Counted from the stretch's first letter, positions 24,081-36,569 are shown. The stretch: 64,000 nt of DNA from Eumeta japonica (GCA_005406025.1 BGZK01001369.1:62001-126000), one strand, 5' to 3'. Numbers and translations: made by a program. The notes: a model not told the origin generated them from the letters alone.

Positions 24081-24246
24081 TCTCCTTTTAAACTGACGTT
24101 TAACGAAAAATCAGTTTTAAAATTAATTTTCGATTCCATGCCTTCCTTTTAACGGGCTTTATTCCGAACAATCGTTTAAAGAAGGACGTGGAAAGAAAAT
24201 TTAATTTTAAAGGTGAATTTTTTGTAAATGTCAGTTTAAAAGGAGA
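24081..24246. repeat. Imperfect palindrome, about 80-bp arms
   Basis: The outer 22 bases (24081-24102, beginning TCTCCTTTTAAACTGAC) pair with 24225-24246 with one mismatch. The inner parts continue to pair with gaps and mismatches down to a loop near 24150-24170. The whole unit is 166 bp and folds almost end to end. It could be a small MITE or a long structured RNA hairpin. Confidence 0.65.
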
Positions 24247-24297
24247 CGGCGGAAGAGGTTCCATGCCTAATATTACATTAATTATGTACGATAAATA

Positions 24298-24360
24298 AAA
24301 TTAATTTTATTCCAAAACGTGCAAACATCATATTATAGTTGTTTGGAATAATATTAATTT
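24298..24360. repeat. Inverted repeat, about 20-bp arms
   Basis: AATTAATTTTATTCCAAAAC (about 24299-24318) pairs imperfectly with 24338-24360 across a 19-base spacer. It lies about 50 bp from the preceding palindrome. Confidence 0.55.
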
Positions 24361-25559
24361 CAGTCGCTCTAGTAGCGTGTACAACGAAATGCCTCACTCA
24401 CTAGGCGCATGAAGCCTACTTTAAAAATAAATGTAATAAAAATTTATAAAGACAATGTGAATAATGCTCAATGATGCAATCTAGTAACACAGCAATTTAT
24501 CAATTATTAACATATCAAAATGCTTCGAATATCTCCAGCATATACGTGAAAATGGCAAGTTCCCAGCCCTTAAACTTCAAATAAAAAATAAAAAAAGCAC
24601 GTGCCCTTGCCGTGGAACAATTGATGTAAAGCAACAGAACGGGCTACAGAGTCACACTACGGGACCTTAAAAATTGATCATCTCATGTAATAGTTAAATT
24701 CGCTAATTTAATTTTCTTATTTTTCATCCTCTTTTGATATTTTGGACCAATTTTTTATTTTTAAAATTTTAGTTAGATGACTTATTGAACTTAGATTAGT
24801 TACTTTTTACAACCTTTTTATGAACTCTCTTGTCTCTTTGTTTCTTTCTCTGTTCAAGAAGAATTTTTCTATCGCACGCGCACTCGTGTTTATTTAACGT
24901 AGTGCATATATTTGCGGATAATTAATGCATAAATAGTACATCGGTCGTTGACAATGGAATTAGTTAAACTGCTTTGTATACATAAACATATGATTTTAAT
25001 GTAATTTTTCTAGCCCAATAAATATTTATAACCTCATAGAAATTTCTAACCCCACATGAATGACTTACAAAATTTGTGGTTGTGAATTTTCAACAACTGT
25101 GAAAATAATTTAAATATTACAGTTGTAATTGTAATACTTGTGAGATTGTGAATATTATTGCATATGTGTTACGATTTCATTTTTAAATATTACAAGCATT
25201 TTCATAGCTATTAAAAATTCACGATCATAAAATAGTTTAAACATATTATTCCGTTTGAAATTAAATTTCACCTTTTTACAATGAAGGCTTTTTGAAGAAA
25301 AACAGTTTTTAACGGACAAACAGATGAGTCCAAAATGATGCTTGTATCTACAGTTTTGATACGAAACATTTGGTATGAAAAGAAAAAAAATGATTTAATT
25401 CTTTCATAAATGCTAAACAGGTTGAAACAGCAATAAGAACAAAACCGTTTTCGAATCCGACATTTTGTTTTTATGCGATAATAAAAAAAAATTGGTGATC
25501 CCTCCCATCGTCAACTGTCCCCGAAGAATGAGAGAAAAAGAATATAATTAGAAAGACCA
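24361..25559. other. AT-rich DNA without a supportable gene
   Basis: Nothing recognisable. Confidence 0.45.
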
Positions 25560-26000
25560 TTAAGAGAATTCTTCGGGGCCCATAAAACATCGGAATTTAC
25601 ATCACGTTCGGGGAAGGCTTTGCGCGGACAGTTTAATGAATTTTTCATCCGTCTTCCCGTTCGAATTTAACGGCGCGGCCGCCGGGCTAAATATGATTTC
25701 GCCAGCGAATCGTATTTATTGGCCGACCGCGAATTAGGTTTACCTCCATAGCGAGTCTCCGCGGCCGCGTGATGGGATATCGTCATACATCGTATCACTT
25801 TCGAGATTGGCAAATGCCAGGTCGAATTTACAGAGCGTATGTGTGCGACGGAAGGGTCGGCGAGCTTCGCCCAAGAAAGTCTTATCCGGGCCAAATCGGT
25901 GGCATATTAAAAACGGGCCAAATTTTGAGCGCTCGAAATCGTCGAGCTTGCGTTAAAAGATTGGTGAATGTCAGCGAAGTAAGAGTGGTACGCAAACATC
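25560..26000. other. GC-rich island, candidate conserved non-coding block
   Basis: GC-rich within AT-rich surroundings, with two 'gcggccgc' sites (about 25674 and 25762). Short overlapping frames occur on both strands (25667-25894 minus, 25769-26011 plus) but encode no recognisable domain. Overlapping open frames are expected in GC-rich DNA, where stop codons are rare. Confidence 0.4.
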
Positions 26001-26011
26001 GTACCATGTAG

Positions 26012-27999
26012 AAATCTATGGTCTCTGCCTACCCCTATAAGAACTAGGCGTGAACCCTAGTGTGAGTATATTCTAATGATAGTAATACTACAATAGTAGC
26101 AAATATTGATAAGTTTGTCTTTAAGTTTTAGTTTGAATTTAATTCATCTGAAACAGGTGGTTATGAATTTGATTACCTTTGAATAATGAAATAAATACGT
26201 CTTATTATATTAGTGTAAAACTGCAAAGAAAAAGCCTATTTTGCTAAAATAAAAGTAAAATAATTTTTATTTCTGTCAGGATTTTAAAAAATAAAGCAGA
26301 TTATAAGTTAAACATTAAATTTAATTTGTAGCAAATTTTTTCGTTCCACGCTCTATCCGGAATTAGATAAGAGTAATTGAACACTTTCATTTCTCTTTGT
26401 GATTAGTTCAAACCTCTCGCCGATAATTACCAAAAAACAATTATGTTTGAAGACAATATGATGAGTAATCAACTACGGTCGTTTGACAAGCTACTGATTA
26501 CATTGACATCACTATGTAGTATGTACCTTGTTTAATAACGGATCTACCTCACAGCATGTAATATTGGTTTGGGATAACATGGATCGATTCGCCGATATCT
26601 GTAACCATAGACACCATGCTACAATTACCGAAATAGCATTACCGTTAAACCGAATGTAAATCATTTGATTACCGCCGCGCTTTGAAGCCCTTTAACCGAA
26701 TGTAGTCCTTTGAAAACAGTCGCGCCCGCAGCTGTGGGTATATTAATACAAATGTATTGACGCGTTCTGCTCGAAAGCTACAGGGAAATAAATATAAGGA
26801 AAGAGATTCTTTCTCTAAGTTTCTTAACACAGCTGATAAAGGACATCCATCTCTTTCTCTCAACACTTGGCTACGCCAATCGACTCGTTTTTAAGTAAAT
26901 CAAAATAATCTTGACTATATACCTACTCCTTTAGACTTTGAATTAGTTTTAGCTTAATGTGAAAATTTCTTATAAAATTGTTATTTTATTTTAAAGTAGT
27001 TCTGACAAATTATCGCATTAATATTTTCTTACAAATTGAAAGTATACATAAAAACATATACATATTATATATTAATCAGGTTTTACATTAACTGCAATAA
27101 TAATCCATACTCGCATTCCGCGTGCTAAACAAATTAGGTCGTCGAAATGATACCTCTGAACACTAGGTGTCTATAGAAGTGCTTCGTGATATGCCAACAC
27201 GTATGCTATGAACTATAGTAGACTGTAGACTAGGTGCAGTATTGGGGTAGTGTAGGGTAGTGCAGCAGTGCAGTAATGGTAGTGCAGGCTGAATGCAGCA
27301 TGCAACTGCGTTCTTACACTATTTTCTGCTGTTCCCGGATTCCCGAAATAATTAATAATAAATATTGATATTTTGTTCATTTGATGTCCTAAGATTTTTA
27401 CATGAAAACGTCTAAAAGCGGACCCGTAATAGAAAAATGCCAAGATTATTATATAGAATCATTATTTTAATTTTCGATAATAATATCATGCATTTCAGAC
27501 GCTCAGGCGACCAAAAAAATCCCTCCAAATATTCCTCGACATGGGAGTATCAAACCATGTTCACACGCAGAGAGCATGCAACAGTTCATTTACATTAACA
27601 CAGATTATGAATTATGAACTTTTTTTTTGTAATTTCATTTTATTATTAATATTAATAACACTGAGCGTTTCCGTGTTAAAATTTCTTTTCCTGCATTATA
27701 TTACGGTTAGATCGTCGTGCATATTTTTGCAATGATTATTGTAGTTTACTTTTTGAAATATGCAAGAAAATGCTACATTGATGAGATAGATCATTACGTC
27801 AACAATTTTTTATTTTGTTTCTCTAATTTTAGCTACTACTAAACTTTAAAAGTTTTTAATGGTTTTTAAGGTAATAAGCCGTTTTTTTTTTCAAATAATC
27901 CTGAATCTAATAGTAAATTGAAATGAAGTCGGTTAAAATTATTAATTCCTATGGTTTACTAATTTACTGTTTATTGATAATTTTCCTTATACATTTTGA
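26012..27999. other. AT-rich DNA without a supportable gene
   Basis: A short low-complexity run of 'gtagtgcag' words lies at 27230-27300. 'aaatgaagtcggttaaaatta' (about 27922) resembles a common lepidopteran repeat end. No gene is supportable. Confidence 0.45.
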
Positions 28000-28265
28000 A
28001 GCTAAGCTCGCTCGGCGCCGTCACGCGCTTCGCCCTGGGGAGTAGACCACGAAAACACCCTCACCGTTACTTCCCTCTCTACTCACGCTACGCTACTACT
28101 GTCTCTAACAAATACATACAGTTCTAGACGGGCCATGCCATCGACCCTTGGAATGGCTCGTTGCGCGTATGTACACTCGTACATCTGGTAACCGACACTA
28201 TAGTGACGTGTGAATTACTTATAAATTCTCTGTCAATACGTGAGCGTTCTCAAAACATTGAAAAT
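28000..28265. repeat. GC-richer block, probably dispersed repeat
   Basis: It begins 'gctaagctcgctcggcgccg' and includes 'cttccctctctactcacgctacgctactactgtctctaac' words. The mix of CG-rich and pyrimidine-rich segments resembles a dispersed repeat, not unique DNA. No second copy was found in this window. Confidence 0.3.
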
Positions 28266-29039
28266 ATATTAGTATGTGCAGTTTTGACGTTGTTTGTAAT
28301 TAAATAAAAATTATAATATTTCCAGAAAAAATTAAAAATGAAAGCTTCGGATCTGACACGCGTCCCTTAAAATTATTTTATTTATTGATATTTTTCTAAA
28401 AAATTTGGAAGTATTTTTCTATGATTTTTATCTTTAACATGCACTGCAAACAAAATAAATAGACACTAGATACGTAATCCACTGCTTATTTCTATAAAAT
28501 CTAATGTAGCTATCAAAAGAATGAGATTTTCTTTGCACTGCTACAAACATAAAAATAATAGATACACTGCTACGTGAACATGCAGGGGTCCATGACAACA
28601 AACGAAAACGAACTTACCTGCTGATGTAATAAGATACATTTGATCTCCGTGTCGCCACACTACTGCAAAGTGAGCAATAGGTATTATATTATGCTTTGTG
28701 TTCTTTTTATTTTCCAAGAATTCTAGAACTTAAGCGAAATAACAATTAATAAATTCGTGTATTGATTTTTTCAGTGTTTGTATTTCAATCTACAGTGCAT
28801 TTCATTAAAAAAAGATGACTCATAAAGAAAAAAACCTATCGATGGAATATGATTCTCTAATTGGTACTCGATACGACTTTTTGAAAAGTGTTTTTCAAGT
28901 GCCCGATGCAAAATATTATTTTTCGGGTTACGAATAATGGAATAACTGCTGTTTTTATTGTACTTAAGAAAAATAAATTAAGATACAGTAAAAATATTTT
29001 TAGAAAATTTTAAACTGACGAAGTAATTTATAATTACTC

Positions 29040-29079
29040 AAGCGTCTCTTCCTAAATGAAAATTTAGGAAGAGACGCTT
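29040..29079. repeat. Perfect hairpin, 18-bp arms
   Basis: AAGCGTCTCTTCCTAAAT (29040-29057) is exactly complementary to 29062-29079 around a 4-base centre (gaaa). Confidence 0.9.
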
Positions 29080-29303
29080 AAGTAATATGTTATCAGGCTT
29101 TCGCAGGTTCATTTATATCATACATTGAACTCGACTTTGCTAAAAAACAACTTTTAATGGCTTACAGTTCCTTATTTTTTAACGCATTTTCTTTTATATT
29201 TACAATTGTCTTCGATAACGATCAAATTCGGGATGAATTTTAAAGTTTAATCCCCCAATGCCTAAAAAATGATAGATAAAATAACTTTAAAAGAAAATAA
29301 GTA

Positions 29304-29347
29304 CGCTAATTATTATCTTTGCAATTATGCAAAGATAATAATTAGCG
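29304..29347. repeat. Perfect hairpin, 20-bp arms
   Basis: CGCTAATTATTATCTTTGCA (29304-29323) is exactly complementary to 29328-29347 around a 4-base centre (atta). Confidence 0.92.
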
Positions 29348-30482
29348 TTTAACTATCCAACATTCGTTCTACCACAGACGATGTCTCATCTCGATATGCC
29401 GACAAGTGCGTTTCAACTATTTATCCTAGTCCATATAGTAATATTTATACTGTATGATAATAACGCAAATGGTGTCGTACTGATTTTATGTAAATAGTAA
29501 AATTAACACCGAGCTTAACATTAAAGCAATACGCAACCTATCCGATCACCCGTCACAACTACTACCAAGTAATACAGAATTATAAAAATAAATCTCTCAA
29601 AATGACGGTTAACTCGTATTGTGTTCCGTTAGCGTTTTATTCGCATGGTCCTTGCTAAGCCAATAGGATCTTATGACATATAAAAGCTGTCTTCTGATCG
29701 CTGTTCTTGTGGGATAAGCAAATTTCTCAAAAGCACTCAACGCACTTTGTGCTCTGATCTTAGTACGGCTTAAAACCAATGATACTTTGGGGTTGCATTT
29801 GTTATTCCTTGTATTAAATCTTCCTGATATCGCAAAAGAACAGACTAAAGCAGTCCACATATAATATATAGAAAGGTATTTTTGGTTTGAAATTCGGTTT
29901 AATTAATTCAATGGTTTACTTGGGAGGTTTTTTGGTAAACTAACATGGAGTACATATTCTAATGTTTTTTCTACTATTTGTTTAATGCGTGAAAAACAGT
30001 ACTTCTTTTTTAGGGCTTCGTAACGTTACTCAATACCGATTTGCACGTTCTTATCCTAGTGCATTTGTAAAATACTTTATCATGCCATTGAAGGTGACAC
30101 AGGAATATTCATACGCTTCACAACGCGCAATAGACGTTCGCCTACTAGATGAAATTTCTTCGATATTCCACACCTGTTACCTTTATTAGCGTCAATTTCT
30201 CTTTTGATATTCGGTATCACGATAAATGTTCAATCATAAAAATTCGCCCTTATGTAGCCTTAATAACGCTCTAAACGTATATCATATTATACGTAAACCT
30301 CCTTAATCGGACAATGAACAAATTAAGTTATTATAATATAATATTAAGCATTAAAACCGTAAACGCATACTTATAACTAAGCAACTGAAGTATTCTTCCC
30401 CAATTTAAGAGCTCTTATACAGCCGTGTATTACCTACGTTGTTACTTTCTTCTATAGACACACAATGTATGCCTTTATCGTG

Positions 30483-30530
30483 CGCTAGCTTTTGCCCGCG
30501 GCTTCGCTCGCGTGGACATAGAATGAATTC
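30483..30530 (+). repeat. Dispersed repeat tail (ctagcttttgcccgcggcttcgctcgcgtgg)
   Basis: A well-preserved example of the lepidopteran repeat end that contains 'gcccgcggcttcgctcgcg'. Decayed relatives lie at 22050-22092, 54138 and 56100. Confidence 0.6.
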
Positions 30531-31079
30531 CTTCATCTTTTACATCGACCGATAACTCCGTCGACCACGACTCTGATCTTGTTCTAGCTATCGATTTCCG
30601 ATCCCGATCCTAGTCTCAGATCCAGATCTCGACATTCCAATACTGGAAGCTATTTCAGTCCCAAACCGATGACTTTTATAAAATATAGTATAAAAAAGAA
30701 AATAATTGGTACTATATTCAAGCGAGCGAAAACGTAGGCAAAAGCGAGTAAACACTAAATATTACTTCGACTTAAGCCTCTTATTTATCAAAAAAAAAAA
30801 AAAAATCATTTTATTGTGTGGTTTTGAAGTGATGTTCGTTTTTTCCTAAATTTTTATTTCGGAGAAGTGTTAAATTTACGATTTTATTATTATATTCTAC
30901 CATATTTTTCAAGTTAAGAATCAAGTTTGAAACATAATAAAAATTAAAGTCTAAATTAAGAACAATAGTGAACCATTTTAGAATTATTCGCGCTATTTGA
31001 GAAGTTCAATCATTACAAAACTTGATGTGATAATGCAATAAGATTCAAAAAAATACGAGCAGACGATCAACAGTTGACA

Positions 31080-31204
31080 CGATGTGGAAACGAGTAATGA
31101 GTGCTTATTTAGACCGGCCGAGTGCTCCACCTAGCGGGGTGCAGACGGAGATGGATGCTCGGTGCAGTACAGTCTCAGGGCGGCTTTCCGGCTCTTCAAA
31201 CGTT
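31080..31204 (+). repeat. GC-richer left flank of the hexamer array
   Basis: Includes 'gcttatttagaccggccgag' and 'ctagcggggtgcagacgg'. The 'gctta...(g)gccggycgagt' core recurs at about 34279-34302, where it is followed again by 'ctagcgg'. It is probably a diverged copy of the same repeat that carries the array inside it. The ends are undefined. Confidence 0.4.
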
Positions 31205-32006
31205 CACTTATTTACTTATACTTACTCTTATACTTATACTTACTCTTATACTTATACTTACTCTTATACTTATACTTACTCTTATTCTTATTCTTATTCT
31301 TAATCTTTTACTTATACTTACTCTTACACTTATACTTACTCTTGTTCTTATACTTACTCTTATACTTATACTTACTCTTACACTTATACTTACTCTTACA
31401 CTTAGACTTACTATTATACTTATACTTACTCTTATACTTATACTTACTCTTATAATTATACTTACTCTTACTCTTATATTTACTCTTATTCTTATACTTA
31501 CTCTTATACTTATACTTACTCTTACACTTATACTTACTCTTATAATTATACTTACTCTTATTCTTATACTTACTCTTACACTTATACTTACTCTTATAAT
31601 TATACTTACTCTTATAATTATACTTACTCTAATTCTTATACTTACTCTTATTCTTATTCTTAATCTTAATTTTATTCTTATACTTCCTCTTATTCTTACA
31701 CTTACTCTTATTCTTATTCTTAATCTTATACTTATACTTACTCTTACACTTATACTTACTCTTCTTCTTATACTTATACTTACTCTTACACTTATACTTA
31801 TACTTACTCTTATACTTATACTTACTCTTATAATTATACTTACTCTTACTCTTATACTTACTCTTATTCTTATACTTACTCTTATACTTATACTTACTCT
31901 TACACTTATACTTACTCTTATAATTATACTTACTCTTATTCTTATACTTACTCTTATTCTTATTCTTAATCTTAATCTTATTCTTATACTTACTCTTATA
32001 CCTACT
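31205..32006. repeat. Hexamer-based simple array (TTATAC / TTACTC), about 800 bp
   Basis: An almost unbroken succession of six-base words: mostly cttata, cttact and acttac, with variants ttattc, ttacac and ttataa. A loose 18-bp rhythm (TTATACTTATACTTACTC) is visible at the left. Because the unit is a multiple of three, three of the six frames stay open for 140-308 codons as low-complexity peptides. These are artefacts. It is not the insect telomere repeat TTAGG. Confidence 0.95.
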
Positions 32007-32047
32007 AGCATACTCGGCCGAGAACACTGCTCCTACACTATACCTTG

Positions 32048-33824
32048 ATGACACTGGTACAGCGGTGAGTCAGCAAAATGACACTAGTCGACAGAGCGGT
32101 GCGGGCGAGTTTGTGGTCACACCACATTACATGACACTAGTCGACAGAGCGGTGCGGGCGAGTTTGTGGTCACACCACATTACATGACACTAGTCGACAG
32201 AGCGGTGCGGGCGAGTTTGTGGTCACACCACATTACATGACACTAGTCGACAGAGCGGTGCGGGCGAGTTTGTGGTCACACCACATTACATGACACTAGT
32301 CGACAGAGCGGTGCGGGCGAGTTTGTGGTCACACCACATTACATGACACTAGTCGACAGAGCGGTGCGGGCGAGTTTGTGGTCACACCACATTACATGAC
32401 ACTAGTCGACAGAGCGGTGCGGGAGAGTTTGTGGTCACACCACATTACATGACACTAGTCGACAGAGCGGTGCGGGCGAGTTTGTGGTCACACCACATTA
32501 CATGACACTAGTCGACAGAGCGGTGCGGGCGAGTTTGTGGTCACACCACATTACATGACACTAGTCGACAGAGCGGTGCGGGCGAGTTTGTGGTCACACC
32601 ACATTACATGACACTAGTCGACAGAGCGGTGCGGGCGAGTTTGTGGTCACACCACATTACATGACACTAGTCGACAGAGCGGTGCGGGCGAGTTTGTGGT
32701 CACACCACATTACATGACACTAGTCGACAGAGCGGTGCGGGCGAGTTTGTGGTCACACCACATTACATGACACTAGTCGACAGAGCGGTGCGGGAGAGTT
32801 TGTGGTCACACCACATTACATGACACTAGTCGACAGAGCGGTGCGGGCGAGTTTGTGGTCACACCACATTACATGACACTAGTCGACAGAGCGGTGCGGG
32901 CGAGTTTGTGGTCACACCACATTACATGACACTAGTCGACAGAGCGGTGCGGGCGAGTTTGTGGTCACACCACATTACATGACACTAGTCGACAGAGCGG
33001 TGCGGGCGAGTTTGTGGTCACACCACATTACATGACACTAGTCGACAGAGCGGTGCGGGCGAGTTTGTGGTCACACCACATTACATGACACTAGTCGACA
33101 GAGCGGTGCGGGAGAGTTTGTGGTCACACCACATTACATGACACTAGTCGACAGAGCGGTGCGGGCGAGTTTGTGGTCACACCACATTACATGACACTAG
33201 TCGACAGAGCGGTGCGGGCGAGTTTGTGGTCACACCACATTACATGACACTAGTCGACAGAGCGGTGCGGGCGAGTTTGTGGTCACACCATTACATGACA
33301 CTAGTCGACAGAGCGGTGCGGGCGAGTTTGTGGTCACACCACATTACATGACACTAGTCGACAGAGCGGTGCGGGCGAGTTTGTGGTCACACCACATTAC
33401 ATGACACTAGTCGACAGAGCGGTGCGGGCGAGTTTGTGGTCACACCACATTACATGACACTAGTCGACAGAGCGGTGCGGGCGAGTTTGTGGTCACACCA
33501 CATTACATGACACTAGTCGACAGAGCGGTGCGGGCGAGTTTGTGGTCACACCACATTACATGACACTAGTCGACAGAGCGGTGCGGGCGAGTTTGTGGTC
33601 ACACCACATTACATGACACTAGTCGACAGAGCGGTGCGGGCGAGTTTGTGGTCACACCACATTACATGACACTAGTCGACAGAGCGGTGCGGGCGAGTTT
33701 GTGGTCACACCACATTACATGACACTAGTCGACAGAGCGGTGCGGGAGAGTTTGTGGTCACACCACATTACATGACACTAGTCGACAGAGCGGTGCGGGC
33801 GAGTTTGTGGTCACACCACATTAC
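32048..33824. repeat. 53-bp satellite, 33 near-identical copies
   Basis: From 32078 to 33824 a 53-bp unit repeats 33 times (33 x 53 minus 2 bases). Each unit begins ATGACACTAGTCGACAGAG and ends in GTGGTCACACCACATTAC, a hairpin-forming part (GTGGT-CAC-ACCAC). It is preceded by one diverged partial unit (32048-32077). Variation is minimal: one copy (about the 23rd) lacks two bases, and four copies carry A instead of C in 'gcggg(c/a)gag'. The unit is about 55% GC, far above the neighbourhood. It follows directly on the flank of the hexamer array. No coding potential. Confidence 0.97.
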
Positions 33825-34240
33825 ATGCGTTATCCTTTTGCATTGAATCCGTTTGATTTAAATGCAGGCCATATATATTAGAACATAGTAAGAAAAAAAG
33901 TATTGAGAAACCCATTAAACTGCTCATACTATGCTAAATAGAATAATTATGATAATTATTAAACCAATTATTAATGGAACGTTATTTTTGTACAAGACAA
34001 TGAATTTTAAGGCGAACTTGGAGCTACAGATACTTTTTCTAGTGAATCGCAAAACTGAGATTTTGAGAAATTCTCAGCATTTTTGAGGATTAATGTAGAG
34101 CTTTTTAATACACTGTTATAAAATATTACCCCAGTTATACAAAGAGAAGACAGTAGGCTGAGATGCTAAGAATACTTTCATACTTCAAATAAAATAGGTT
34201 CAATTAGTACAAAACTTAAAATAATACCTACGGTGATGAT
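33825..34240. other. AT-rich DNA without a supportable gene
   Basis: Nothing recognisable. Confidence 0.45.
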
Positions 34241-34244
34241 AAGT

Positions 34245-34500
34245 CGACGTGAAGTGGAAGAGAGGGGGTAGTGTGCGCTTAGGCCGGTCGAGTACGCCTC
34301 GTGCGTACAGCCTGCTAGCGGCTGTCTCGCCCTGCGAGCGCTCGCCGATATGCCTATGCTTGCCGAGTACCTACTGGGCAGAGAGCACTTCTACCCTCTG
34401 CACTCGTTACGCGTAATCGAACCTGTAACTTATGTGACCCCTCGACGCGAGACGCGTCGCGCTCTCAGCTTAAAGCACTTGTATTGCACATGAATCGGTT
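34245..34500 (+). repeat. GC-richer block related to the array flank
   Basis: Contains 'gcttaggccggtcgagtacgcc', 'ctagcggctgtctcgccctgcgagcgctcgccg' and 'ggcagagagcacttctacc'. The first word parallels 31108-31130. The last may parallel 'gccgagaacactgctcctac' (about 32016-32035), the right flank of the hexamer array. This suggests two copies of one repeat, the first of them expanded by the array. Confidence 0.4.
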
Positions 34501-35869
34501 CACATAAGGCGATTCTTAGATAAGTGTGGGCATTTGTTTTAATTTTTTGTTTACATAAAGTTTTGAGTAATAGACATTACTCGAATTCGTGTATATTTAA
34601 ATAGATAATGTTACCGTTACGGGTCAGGTATGATCTTCGTGACATGCTGTAAAAAGAAAACGAATATGTGTATATAGTGGAGAACTACACGATTACTCGG
34701 TTAAATTACGTTTGGGTTTTGCAAAAAAATAGTTTCATTTTTAAACGCGAGGCGACAATACTTCTTCATCAAATTAGATATTGAACAACTTAAATAATAA
34801 TGACAACCTCCCGCTTATATTTTTGAGGTTGTTTTTATTTTTACTAGATAAAAAAAAAACCAAAAATCGAACCCAAAAAAATAAGTTAAAAATTATCACG
34901 CAACGTCGAAAATACAATATTTTTTTAGTCCACATTAGCTTTTACTATTAGTATGAATAATCCGACATACAGACAGAACTTGTATGTACTCCACAAAACG
35001 CACAAGTCATAAATAAGTACTGCGGTATAAAGCTACAAAATTCCGATGGGCAATTCTTCTCCGGCCACGTATTCGAGACAACATCATCAAATGTTCGTGG
35101 CACTTTAATAACTTGCTGTGCGGAGGGGTGTGTGAGCTCGCATACAAATGAAATTGAAACTTAAGCCCTTAATGGAACGGAGTTTGGGTCATATTGAACA
35201 AGCCAAATGGAAAAACAATTGTATAATTCCATGCATTATGCATGGATGTCCAAAATTTCAAAGGATTAACAGATCGTTTAATCGGTAGGAAAAAAATTGC
35301 GCTGAAAGCGTTCAATATTGATATTCCTCTATTTAAAATACTAAATTATTTCACCGGTTTTCGTCGCAGGCGTCTCAATGTGTTTTTGTGTCCAATATCA
35401 ACTGTGTAATAAATGGTTTTATAGAGACAAATGTGTTTTACAAGATTATTAATTTATCTAATGACGGAAGGAAAGATAGTGATAATATTTTTATATTACC
35501 ATTTTTGTATAGTTTGTTCAAAAGGGGGACCTTAATTTTCACAATGACTGTTTTGTTTTAAAATGGTCATTGAAGATATGTATAAAATTAACACGGGAAT
35601 TAATTTGAATTATACCTTGTTGTTAATGATACCCATGATAATACTTAGGTGGGTACGTACTTATCTTTTTATGTACGCTACTTTATCTTATATAGCTCGA
35701 TAGTTGGTACACTTTCATTTATTTTCATTTCATTTCAATCTTTAATTATGCCCTTGTTTTACTACTACCTTTTTTTATTTAACATTTATTTTTTCTTATT
35801 AATAAAAAAGTAACAGTAAAAAGCTACTTGGGTACCGAACGAAAATCAACAACAGACATTTCGTATTGT
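34501..35869. other. AT-rich DNA without a supportable gene
   Basis: Nothing recognisable. Confidence 0.45.
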
Positions 35870-36190
35870 TTCCCTATGAATAGCAAAAGACCTCGTGGTT
35901 TACAGACGTGCCGATCGACGCGTAAATTTACGGTATTTAACATTACACAAGCACGAGACGGGAACATTAATTAGTATCGTTATACAAATTCGGATATCTC
36001 GCGGCGCGCACTCAATATCCATCCGACACGTGTTCGTAACGCGCTTCTAATTTCCGAGCCGCTTGACCCACAAAGCCGGAATACCGCACGAGTATACGGT
36101 GGCATTGATCCCGAAATACGATATGCGCTGGAAATAGGCGGGGACGGCGAGGAGGTGGGGGGCGTGTTGCCCGTTAACCGATCGCTCTAA
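35870..36190. other. GC-rich island, candidate conserved non-coding block
   Basis: GC-rich with many CpG words (gcgcgcac, ggggacggcgaggag). It has no recognisable coding and no repeat partner in the window. Confidence 0.4.
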
Positions 36191-36569
36191 ATAAAGGAAG
36201 ATAATGTACTGTATAACTCTGTGGATGTACGTACATTTGCATGGATGAATCGATTGCTATAAAGATCTCCTGGTATTGTCATTGTGTACACTTGCAAGAC
36301 AGCAAAGAGGACGAGTATTTGAAACTTTTAAAATTATAAAAGGAAATAAAAGAACACGGGCAAGGGTCATTGTATATGAAAATGCGTTCAAAACTATTTA
36401 GGTAACTTAGTAAAAATTTTGCTAACTAAATTTAAGTGATTCTAGTTATGACAATCGTAAAAAAAAACGTATTCAACTAGATATAACTGTTCAATAAAGT
36501 CATCTATGAATTATACTATTTTCTATAATTTTGTTTTCTATTTTATAAAAATCCGTACATTTAAAATCC

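Larger units (their letters stand above)
28266..30480. other. AT-rich DNA with two perfect hairpins, no gene
   Basis: No supportable gene. Hairpins at 29040-29079 and 29304-29347 are listed separately. Confidence 0.5.

Noticed and set aside
31205..32006. Interstitial telomere
   Set aside because: Insect telomere repeats are TTAGG/CCTAA; the array words are TTATAC/TTACTC types and contain no TTAGG runs.
31122..32054. Frames of 308 (plus) and 267 (minus) codons made of Leu-Ile-Thr or Arg-Ile-Ser-Val repeats
   Set aside because: Artefact of a six-base repeat; several frames on both strands are open at once and only a few residue types occur.
32078..33824. CRISPR-like array
   Set aside because: Units are contiguous and nearly identical with no variable spacers, and the context is a eukaryotic genome with transposons; this is a satellite.
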